Shown here piece by piece: positions 1 through 5,231 of a stretch of DNA of 5,666 nt. The notes under the pieces were generated by a model. That model made no database searches. It was not told where the DNA came from and was given only the letters and a program-made list of their open reading frames with translations. A program made the position numbers and the translations under genes. Location of the stretch: positions 1-5,666 of the forward strand of contig DAOWJR010000021.1 of assembly GCA_030640275.1 (NCBI GenBank), read 5' to 3'. This DNA is from Actinomycetes bacterium. GTDB lineage: Bacteria; Actinomycetota; Humimicrobiia; JAHJRV01. Within the stretch, counting starts at the first letter, position 1. Every line of letters starts with the position of its first letter.

Positions 1-53
1 ATAGATTTACCTTCTTTAAACTCTACTTTTAACTCCTTTTTAAACTTTATCAA
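1..53 (-). CDS. Possible start of an unidentified gene running off the left edge (partial)
   Basis: An open frame begins with TTG at 53-51 and stays open to position 1, giving M-IKFKKELKVEFKEGKS, 17 visible residues. Support for a real start is the upstream AAGGGGTGAG (71-62), a strong match to the anti-Shine-Dalgarno sequence, with 8 nt between it and TTG. An in-frame TGA at 65-63, inside that ribosome-binding site, bounds the frame, and no ATG or GTG is available in frame between them. The same arrangement (TTG start with TGA inside GGTGA) is seen at dnaJ in this window. The lysine/glutamate-rich peptide is too short to name a family. It lies 113 nt downstream of the yqeY stop, same strand, so it may be the next gene of the operon or start a new unit. 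The alternative is a chance open frame of 53 nt in AT-rich DNA, but the ribosome-binding site argues against that. Confidence 0.45.
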   Translation of the reverse strand, partial: MIKFKKELKVEFKEGKS

Positions 54-61
54 GATAAGTT

Positions 62-71
62 CTCACCCCTT
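62..71 (-). promoter_or_regulatory. Shine-Dalgarno site for the left-edge ORF
   Basis: Read on the minus strand this is AAGGGGTGAG, close to the AAGGAGGTGA consensus and among the strongest such matches in the window. It sits 8 nt before a TTG codon (53-51). Its own TGA is in frame with that TTG and closes the frame upstream, so the site both supports and fixes the start. Confidence 0.5.
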
Positions 72-141
72 ATTGTTTATCAAATACAACAATAGCACAT
101 AAAAACTAATTTTTAACAGATATAAAACTATATAAAGATAA

Positions 142-163
142 AACATATTATTAATTATATGTT
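142..163 (-). terminator. Weak hairpin just after yqeY, possible terminator
   Basis: AACATAT (163-157) and ATATGTT (148-142) are perfect 7-nt inverted arms around an 8-nt loop, starting 3 nt after the yqeY stop. On the transcript they are followed by UUAUCUUUAU, a moderately U-rich tail. The stem has only one G-C pair, so stability is low and it may be a chance product of the AT-rich background. Its position directly behind a stop codon is the main reason to list it. Confidence 0.22.
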
Positions 164-166
164 AAA

Positions 167-628
167 TTATTTTTGTTTATTCTCTAAATTCGATAGTGCT
201 TTAAAAACTAAATCTTTAATGACTTTTCCGTCAGCTTTTCCAGTCACTTGAGGCATAATTTTACCCATCACTTTACCAAGATCTCTTACAGTTTTTGCTT
301 CAACTTCTTCAATAATTGAATTAATCATAGTTTTTAACTCACCTTGAGTAAGCTGTTTTGGAAGATAAGTTTTTAATATTTCCTTTTCTTTTCTCTCCTT
401 ATCAGCTAATTCCTTCCTACCACCTTTCTCAAATTCAATTATAGATTCTTTTCTCTTTCTCACTTCTCTATTCAATATCTTGAAAAATTCCTGTTCATCT
501 AATTCTTTAAGTAATTTTTTTTCCTCATTTATAATACTGGCTATTAAAAGTCTAAGGGTTGAAACCTTTAATTTTTCACCCTCTTTTAATGCTTTTTTCA
601 TATCTTTTCTTATTAATTCCTGGTACAT
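167..628 (-). CDS. yqeY: GatB/YqeY domain-containing protein
   Basis: A complete 153-residue protein, near the usual 147-150 residues of stand-alone YqeY proteins. Family hallmarks seen: an N-terminal helix of the type LIRKDMKKALKEGEKLKVSTLR, the highly charged middle helices (about residues 35-85), YLPKQL at 88-93, and the C-terminal conserved block DLGKVMGKIMPQVTGKADGK at 116-135. It is predicted cytosolic and all-helical, with no signal peptide or membrane segment. The family shares its fold with the tail domain of GatB, the tRNA-binding subunit of the tRNA-dependent amidotransferase. The role of the free-standing protein is not established; a tRNA-related function is inference. The ATG start lies one nucleotide after the mtaB stop. 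Its ribosome-binding site (AAGG at 639-636, 7 nt spacing, with GGAAGGAA just upstream) is embedded in the last codons of mtaB, which suggests translational coupling. yqeY follows mtaB, with rpsU between, in many Firmicutes. Confidence 0.93.
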   Translation of the reverse strand: MYQELIRKDMKKALKEGEKLKVSTLRLLIASIINEEKKLLKELDEQEFFKILNREVRKRKESIIEFEKGGRKELADKERKEKEILKTYLPKQLTQGELKTMINSIIEEVEAKTVRDLGKVMGKIMPQVTGKADGKVIKDLVFKALSNLENKQK

Positions 629-629
629 A

Positions 630-1940
630 TTATTGCCTTATTCCTTCCATTCTTAAATCTTTAACTTTTTGTAATAATACATCAACTATTTCGCCCTTTC
701 TTGAAGTTCTATCTCCAAAAAGTACTTTAATATAATTTTCAGAAGTCCCCATTTTCTGATAATCATTTTTACCATTATTTTCTATCAAAACTTTTACTTT
801 TTCTCCGATATTACTTTTTAGATAGTTAATTCGAAGTTTATCAGCGAGTTTTAATGTCTTTTCACTTCTCATATTAATTAAATGTGAAGAGACTTTATCT
901 TTCATTTTTTCTGCTATTGTACCAGGTCTTTCAGAGTATTTAAATACATGTACCTTACTAAAATATAGCTTTTTAAGAATCTTCAAATTTGCCTGGAAAT
1001 CCCTTTCCTGCTCACCTGGAAAACCTACTATTAAATCAGTGGTTATAGCAATTTTTGGTATTTTAAATCTTATTTTATTTATCTTTTCCTGAAATTGCTT
1101 TATATTATATCCTCTTCTCATCATTTTTAGTATTCTATCACTCCCACTCTGTAATGAAATATGTAAATGAGGACATAATCTATTGTTCTCAGATAATAAA
1201 TCAATCAATGAGGATGAAATGTTGTTGACATCTATAGAACTCAGCCTCACCCGAAAAATATTAGTTTTTTTCAATATCTCCTCAATCAAACCTGTTAAAT
1301 CCGTTTCATTTTCTAATTCTTTGCCATAAATACCGATGTTTATTCCAGTTAAAACTACCTCTTTAACTCCTTCTGAAACTAAATATTTTATCTCATTTAT
1401 TATCTCTTTTTTATTTCTACTTATAGGTTTTCCCCTTACATATGGAACTATGCAATATGAACAAAAATTATCACAACCATCTTCTATTTTTACTAAAGCC
1501 CTGGTATGGGAGGAATAATTTAAAAATTCTGGCTTTGTTCTACCTAATTCTATATTACTTAACCTTGTTCTGTTTATATTAAAATTTGAACTTTTTGGTA
1601 TTCGTAAAATATCCTCCAAAATATCTGGAAGATCTGCTTTTTTTTCATTAGGAAACACACCAAAAATCCCATTTATATCTTTCAGTTCTTCTTTGTCTCT
1701 ATTTACATAACAACCCATTGCAATTACTTTACTATCTGGATTTTTTGAAATAAGTTTCCTTAACATCTGTCTTGATTTTCTGTCTGCTTGTTTTGTAACT
1801 GTACATGTATTTACTAAACAAATATCTGGATTATCTTTTTCTGATACCTTATCCCATCCTCTTAGGATGAGTTCTTTTGCCAATCTATCTGATTCATATT
1901 GATTTGTTTTGCAACCTAAAGTTTTTATATAAAATCTCAA
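630..1940 (-). CDS. mtaB: tRNA (N6-threonylcarbamoyladenosine(37)-C2)-methylthiotransferase MtaB
   Basis: A radical-SAM methylthiotransferase of 436 residues, normal for MtaB. It converts t6A37 to ms2t6A37 in tRNAs reading ANN codons, using SAM and two iron-sulfur clusters. Domains: N-terminal MTTase (UPF0004) domain, residues 1-100, with cluster cysteines C10 (in GCKTNQYES), C46 (in NTCTVT) and C77; radical SAM domain, about 145-330, with CxxxCxxC at C156, C160, C163, then HLHISLQSGSDRILKMMRRG (258-277) and TDLIVGFPGE (301-310); C-terminal TRAM RNA-binding domain, about 375-436. GCKTNQYES and NTCTVT favour MtaB over MiaB (which has GCQMN) and RimO. All six cysteines are present. The start is TTG (1940-1938): an in-frame TAG lies five codons upstream (1955-1953), AGAGGA (1954-1949) is a good ribosome-binding site 8 nt away, and the next Met is residue 58, beyond two of the cluster cysteines. 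The gene is preceded by a small rsmE-like ORF and followed after 1 nt by yqeY. Confidence 0.94.
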   Translation of the reverse strand: MRFYIKTLGCKTNQYESDRLAKELILRGWDKVSEKDNPDICLVNTCTVTKQADRKSRQMLRKLISKNPDSKVIAMGCYVNRDKEELKDINGIFGVFPNEKKADLPDILEDILRIPKSSNFNINRTRLSNIELGRTKPEFLNYSSHTRALVKIEDGCDNFCSYCIVPYVRGKPISRNKKEIINEIKYLVSEGVKEVVLTGINIGIYGKELENETDLTGLIEEILKKTNIFRVRLSSIDVNNISSSLIDLLSENNRLCPHLHISLQSGSDRILKMMRRGYNIKQFQEKINKIRFKIPKIAITTDLIVGFPGEQERDFQANLKILKKLYFSKVHVFKYSERPGTIAEKMKDKVSSHLINMRSEKTLKLADKLRINYLKSNIGEKVKVLIENNGKNDYQKMGTSENYIKVLFGDRTSRKGEIVDVLLQKVKDLRMEGIRQ

Positions 1941-1948
1941 ATAACTCT

Positions 1949-1954
1949 TCCTCT
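1949..1954 (-). promoter_or_regulatory. Shine-Dalgarno site fixing the TTG start of mtaB
   Basis: The minus strand reads AGAGGA followed by 8 nt and then TTG. An in-frame TAG (1955-1953) overlaps this site, so translation cannot begin further upstream in this frame. TTG is the only start-type codon before the conserved RFYIKTLGCKTNQYES block. Confidence 0.6.
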
Positions 1955-1962
1955 AAATTATC

Positions 1963-2016
1963 TTATGTATCTTCCTTAACGTTCTCTTTTAGACAAAAAA
2001 GTCTTGGAATAGACAT
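1963..2016 (-). pseudogene. rsmE: 17-codon ORF resembling the RsmE N-terminus; likely remnant of rsmE
   Basis: The minus strand encodes MSIPRLFCLKENVKEDT and then TAA (1965-1963). AAAGGAG at 2027-2021 lies 4 nt before the ATG, a ribosome-binding site as good as those of the real genes here. The peptide resembles the start of RsmE, the 16S rRNA m3U1498 methyltransferase, which in E. coli begins MRIPRIYHPEPL and in many Firmicutes-type proteins has an M-PRFFV--ENI-GDT pattern. RsmE is normally about 240 residues, so more than 90% is missing, including the whole SPOUT catalytic domain. rsmE usually sits between dnaJ/prmA and mtaB, exactly here, which strengthens the reading as a deletion remnant. 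Only 22 nt separate its stop from the mtaB TTG, so it might now act as a leader ORF coupled to mtaB. The alternative is a chance ORF or an unrelated leader peptide. The peptide and ribosome-binding site are seen directly; the rsmE origin is inference from remembered family sequences. Confidence 0.5.
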
Positions 2017-2020
2017 ATTA

Positions 2021-2027
2021 CTCCTTT
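2021..2027 (-). promoter_or_regulatory. Shine-Dalgarno site of the rsmE-like mini-ORF
   Basis: AAAGGAG on the minus strand, 4 nt before ATG (2016-2014). A site this good in front of only 17 codons is unexpected for random intergenic sequence. It fits either a once-functional rsmE start or a translated leader ORF. Confidence 0.5.
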
Positions 2028-2127
2028 AAATATCTATTTTTATATATAAATGGTAGCATAAATTAACTTATAAATATCATTATTTTTTGCAATTATAATT
2101 GGCATTTCGTTAGAAATGATGAAGAAT

Positions 2128-3279
2128 TTATTTGAAGGCTTTTTTTAGTTTGGTTATGAAATTTGTAGTTCCATTTCCGACTTTTAATCCTTTTGCTTTT
2201 GCTATTTCTTGAATAAGTTTTATCTCCTTTTTAGTCATTTTCTTTGGGGTTTCAACCACAATCTCTATTATATGATTCCCTCTCATATTTCTACCTAAAT
2301 GCTGGATTCCTTTATTTTTTAATTTGATTCTCTCTCCGCTTTGAATACCTGGAACTATCTCTATCTCATCCTTACCATCAAGGGTTTCAACCATAACTTT
2401 AGACCCCAATGCAGCTTCATAAAAAGTGATTTTCTTCTTAGAAAATATATTATAACCATCACGAACAAATTGTTTATGAGGTCTTACTTCAATCTGAACA
2501 TATAAATCTCCATAAGCTCCACCTCTAATTCCAGCATTACCTTTTCCAGATATTTTCAATCTTGTCCCAGTGGATACTCCAGCAGGAATATTCATTGCAA
2601 ATTTAGTCTTTTTATAGACTCTTCCCTCTCCATTACATTGACTACACGGTTTTGCTATAACCTTACCCCTCCCTCTACAATTAGAACATGTTCTGGATGA
2701 AATCACTGTACCAAAAAAACTTTGACGGGTGGTTCTTATTTCACCTGCACCATTACAGGTGGGACAATTTTTTAACTCTCCATCTTCTGAACCAGAGCCT
2801 CCACATTTTTTACATGCTTCATACCTCTCATACTCCAAGTCTTTTTTCACTCCAAATGCAGCTTTCTTAAAGGAAATCTTTATTCCCTTCAAAATGTTAT
2901 CACCCATAATAGACCATGTTTCAGGTCTTGTTCTAACTCTTGTTCCAAAAGAGGGTTCCCCGAAAAAATCAAATATATTTTTCAGGAAAAAATCACCAAA
3001 ACCAAATTCCCTAAATATTGACGAAACAGAAGAGTAGTCAGGTCTATAAGAATCTCCAAAAACTTTATGACCAAACATATCATATCGATTTCTCTTTTCA
3101 GAATTACTCAAAACCTCATAAGCTTCAGTTGCTTCTTTAAATTTATCCTCAGCTTTTGGGTCATCCGGATTTACATCAGGATGATATTTTCGAGCAAGTC
3201 CTCTATAAGATTTCTTTATTTGAGTATTATCTGCAGATCTTGGAACTCCAAGAACCTCATAATAATCTCTTTTAGTCAA
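2128..3279 (-). CDS. dnaJ: Chaperone protein DnaJ (Hsp40)
   Basis: A complete 383-residue type I J-protein, normal length. It delivers unfolded clients to DnaK and stimulates DnaK ATPase; cytosolic. Domains: J domain, residues 1-70, with HPD at 33-35; a linker, about 70-120, where the Gly/Phe-rich region belongs, here rich in Phe but poor in Gly, with a DFF/IFDFFGEP element; zinc-binding domain with four intact CxxCxGxG motifs at 156-163, 172-179, 198-205 and 212-219; C-terminal substrate-binding domains to about 350, with IPAGVSTGTRLKISGKGNAG (231-250); a lysine-rich tail. The start is TTG at 3279-3277. TGA at 3288-3286 closes the frame two codons upstream, AAGGTGAG (3292-3285) is 5 nt away, and no other start precedes the conserved KRDYYEVLGV. 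dnaK, grpE and hrcA, its usual neighbours, are absent here. No CIRCE-type TTAGCACTC inverted repeat lies in the 49-nt gap from lepA, so HrcA control at this spot is unlikely. Confidence 0.97.
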   Translation of the reverse strand: MTKRDYYEVLGVPRSADNTQIKKSYRGLARKYHPDVNPDDPKAEDKFKEATEAYEVLSNSEKRNRYDMFGHKVFGDSYRPDYSSVSSIFREFGFGDFFLKNIFDFFGEPSFGTRVRTRPETWSIMGDNILKGIKISFKKAAFGVKKDLEYERYEACKKCGGSGSEDGELKNCPTCNGAGEIRTTRQSFFGTVISSRTCSNCRGRGKVIAKPCSQCNGEGRVYKKTKFAMNIPAGVSTGTRLKISGKGNAGIRGGAYGDLYVQIEVRPHKQFVRDGYNIFSKKKITFYEAALGSKVMVETLDGKDEIEIVPGIQSGERIKLKNKGIQHLGRNMRGNHIIEIVVETPKKMTKKEIKLIQEIAKAKGLKVGNGTTNFITKLKKAFK

Positions 3280-3284
3280 TTTAG

Positions 3285-3292
3285 CTCACCTT
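3285..3292 (-). promoter_or_regulatory. Shine-Dalgarno site fixing the TTG start of dnaJ
   Basis: AAGGTGAG on the minus strand, 5 nt before TTG. The TGA within it (3288-3286) is in frame with dnaJ, so the start has to lie downstream. Only TTG fits before the conserved J-domain sequence. Confidence 0.65.
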
Positions 3293-3328
3293 AAAATAAA
3301 TGTTAAAATTTCTAATTATAAAATATTT

Positions 3329-5128
3329 TTATTCCATTTTAAAGAGGGATTTGAAAATTTCTGATGGAACTTCAACTTTTCCAAACCTTTTTAACTTTTT
3401 CTTCCCAGCTTTTTGTTTCTCAAGTAATTTTCTCTTCCTGGTGACATCCCCCCCATATAGCTTGGCTGTGACATCTTTTCTTCTTGCTGGAATGGTCTCT
3501 CGGGCTATTACTTTTTTTCCGATAGCTATCTGTATTGCAACTTCAAAAAGTTGTCTTGGGATTAGCTCTTTTAACCTTTTTGCGAGTTCTCTCCCCCTAT
3601 TATAAGCTTTATCTCTATGAATCATAAATGAGAAAGCATCAACGGTTTCACCTGCTAATTTTATATCCAACTTAACAATATCACTCTCTTTATACCCGGT
3701 AAGTTTATAGTCAAGTGAGCCATAACCTTTGGTTTTAGATTTAAGCAAGTCAAAAAAATCAACTATAATTTCAGAAAGTGGAATTTCATATTCCAAATGA
3801 ACTTGTGCTGGTGAAGGATAAGACATATTTAAAAATTCCCCTCTCTTTTCTGTGCATAAATCCATTATTGCTCCGATATATTCAGCTGGAGTATAAATTG
3901 TAGCTTTTACATAAGGTTCCTCGATCTTATTTATTTGAACATTAGTGGGAAAATCTGCAGGATTCTTTACAACAATGTCTCCCCCAGTTCCAGTTTTTAT
4001 CTTATATGCAACTTGTGGAATAGTTGCTAATAGATCAAGATCGTATTCTCTTCTCAACCTTTCCATCACAATATCCATATGAAGTGACCCCAAAAATCCA
4101 CATCTGAAACCAAATCCTAAGTTAGGTGAGATCTCGGGAGTAAAAAAAAGTGCAGAATCATTCAATTTTAATTTTAAAATTGAATCTTTAAGCAGCTCAT
4201 ATTGTCCTCCATCAACAGGGTAAAGACCACAATAAACCATCGGTTTTGGTTCTTTATATCCTGAAAGAGGTGATGATGCCCTAAAAGCCTTATCAGTAAT
4301 TGTATCTCCAACTCCCACCTTTTGAACATCTTTAAATCCAGTAATCATATATCCGACTTCTCCAGCTGATAGCTTATTTAGTGGAAACATTTTTGGAGTA
4401 AATATTCCTATCTCCTCCACCTGAGTTGATACATTTTTTGCCATCATCTCAATTACAGTTCCCTTTTTAATAGAACCGTTTATTATCCTTGTAAATGCAA
4501 CTACTCCTCTATAAGGATTAAAGTCTGAATCAAAGATTAAAGCTTGAAGTGGTTTATTGATATCCCCTTTTGGTGAGGGAATGTTTTTTACTATATTCTC
4601 CATAAGTTGTGGTACTCCCTCACCAGTTTTAGCTGAAACAAAAGATATATCATCACTTTTCACACCCAAAATATCTATAAGTTGTTGACTGACCTCTTTT
4701 GGTCTTGCTCGGGATAAATCTATTTTGTTAATTACAGGTATAATCTTTAATCTATTTTCTAAAGCTAAGTATATATTAGCCAGGGTCTGTGCTTGAACAC
4801 CCTGAGCAGCATCAACAACAAGTAGTGCTCCCTCACAAGCAGCTAAGCTTCTTGAAACCTCATAAGTGAAATCAACATGACCGGGAGTATCTATCAGATT
4901 AAAAATGTAAAAATTGCCATCCTTGTAATGATACAATATTCTAACAGCATGAGCTTTTATAGTTATACCTTTCTCACGCTCCAAATCCATATCATCTAAG
5001 TACTGCTCAGCCATTTCCCTCTCTGGAACTGTTTTTGTTATTTCCAAAAATCTATCAGCTAAAGTGGATTTTCCATGATCAATATGGGCAATTATTGAAA
5101 AATTTCTTATAAACTTAATTCTGTCCAT
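3329..5128 (-). CDS. lepA: Elongation factor 4 (LepA), ribosomal GTPase
   Basis: A complete 599-residue LepA/EF-4, normal length. This translational GTPase binds the ribosome and has been linked to back-translocation, translation fidelity under stress and 30S assembly. GTPase motifs: G1 AHIDHGKST (14-22), G2 REKGITIK (51-58), G3 DTPGH (80-84), G4 NKID (134-137), G5 SAK (165-167). Domain II (about 186-280), the EF-G-like domain III with the conserved NLGFGFRCGFLG (336-347), an EF-G C-like domain (about 397-485) and the LepA-specific C-terminal domain (about 486-599) follow in order. The C-terminal signature reads KLYGGDVTRKRKLLEKQKAG, with Leu557 where E. coli and most Firmicutes have Cys (KCYGGD), a variant I recall from some other lineages. 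ATG start; the ribosome-binding site is weak (GGATGA, 5137-5132). The dnaJ start lies 49 nt downstream, no terminator intervenes, and co-transcription with dnaJ is likely. The 103-nt gap upstream is the best place for its promoter, but I could not identify a convincing one. Confidence 0.98.
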   Translation of the reverse strand: MDRIKFIRNFSIIAHIDHGKSTLADRFLEITKTVPEREMAEQYLDDMDLEREKGITIKAHAVRILYHYKDGNFYIFNLIDTPGHVDFTYEVSRSLAACEGALLVVDAAQGVQAQTLANIYLALENRLKIIPVINKIDLSRARPKEVSQQLIDILGVKSDDISFVSAKTGEGVPQLMENIVKNIPSPKGDINKPLQALIFDSDFNPYRGVVAFTRIINGSIKKGTVIEMMAKNVSTQVEEIGIFTPKMFPLNKLSAGEVGYMITGFKDVQKVGVGDTITDKAFRASSPLSGYKEPKPMVYCGLYPVDGGQYELLKDSILKLKLNDSALFFTPEISPNLGFGFRCGFLGSLHMDIVMERLRREYDLDLLATIPQVAYKIKTGTGGDIVVKNPADFPTNVQINKIEEPYVKATIYTPAEYIGAIMDLCTEKRGEFLNMSYPSPAQVHLEYEIPLSEIIVDFFDLLKSKTKGYGSLDYKLTGYKESDIVKLDIKLAGETVDAFSFMIHRDKAYNRGRELAKRLKELIPRQLFEVAIQIAIGKKVIARETIPARRKDVTAKLYGGDVTRKRKLLEKQKAGKKKLKRFGKVEVPSEIFKSLFKME

Positions 5129-5145
5129 TTTTCATCCAAAAACAA

Positions 5146-5178
5146 TAAAGTATTTAATGTATTGTTAATTTTACTTTA
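5146..5178. repeat. 7-bp inverted repeat in the lepA leader region
   Basis: TAAAGTA (5146-5152) and TACTTTA (5172-5178) are perfect inverted arms separated by 19 nt, 18 nt upstream of the lepA ATG. They could be an operator or a weak leader hairpin. In DNA this AT-rich, arms of seven are common by chance, so no function is assigned. Confidence 0.3.
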
Positions 5179-5231
5179 ATAAAAGTCTAAAATCTAAAAA
5201 TAGCTTTGGATATATTACATATTGGATTAAT

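Noticed and set aside
89..116. Possible promoter before the left-edge ORF: TTAAAA (116-111), 16-nt spacer, TATTGT (94-89) with a TG extension
   Set aside because: Both boxes match consensus at only four of six positions, and such matches are frequent in AT-rich sequence.
1336..1518. 60-codon open frame on the plus strand inside mtaB
   Set aside because: It is antisense to the conserved radical SAM domain of mtaB; its sequence resembles no family I know and it has no supporting context.
2090..2101. Perfect 12-bp palindrome CAATTATAATTG after dnaJ
   Set aside because: On the transcribed strand it is followed by A residues, not U, so it is not a terminator for dnaJ; short AT-only palindromes are expected by chance.
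2040..2105. 21-codon minus-strand ORF (begins MPIIIAKNND) after dnaJ
   Set aside because: No Shine-Dalgarno sequence precedes it and the peptide resembles neither PrmA nor RsmE; likely chance in AT-rich spacer.
2688..3037. Two overlapping plus-strand open frames opposite dnaJ
   Set aside because: They mirror the conserved zinc-binding and linker region of dnaJ; low-complexity translations without a credible function.
3280..3328. Search for a CIRCE heat-shock operator before dnaJ
   Set aside because: No TTAGCACTC/GAGTGCTAA arms or near matches in the gap; only the ribosome-binding site is recognisable.
3067..3605. Plus-strand open frames opposite the dnaJ start and lepA end
   Set aside because: Shadow frames rich in Phe, Ser and Ile, as expected from the complement of Lys/Glu-rich coding sequence.
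5182..5207. Imperfect hairpin after murJ (AAAGCTA with TAGACTTT, one bulged A)
   Set aside because: Long 11-nt loop, mostly A-T pairs and a short broken U-tract; too weak to call a terminator.
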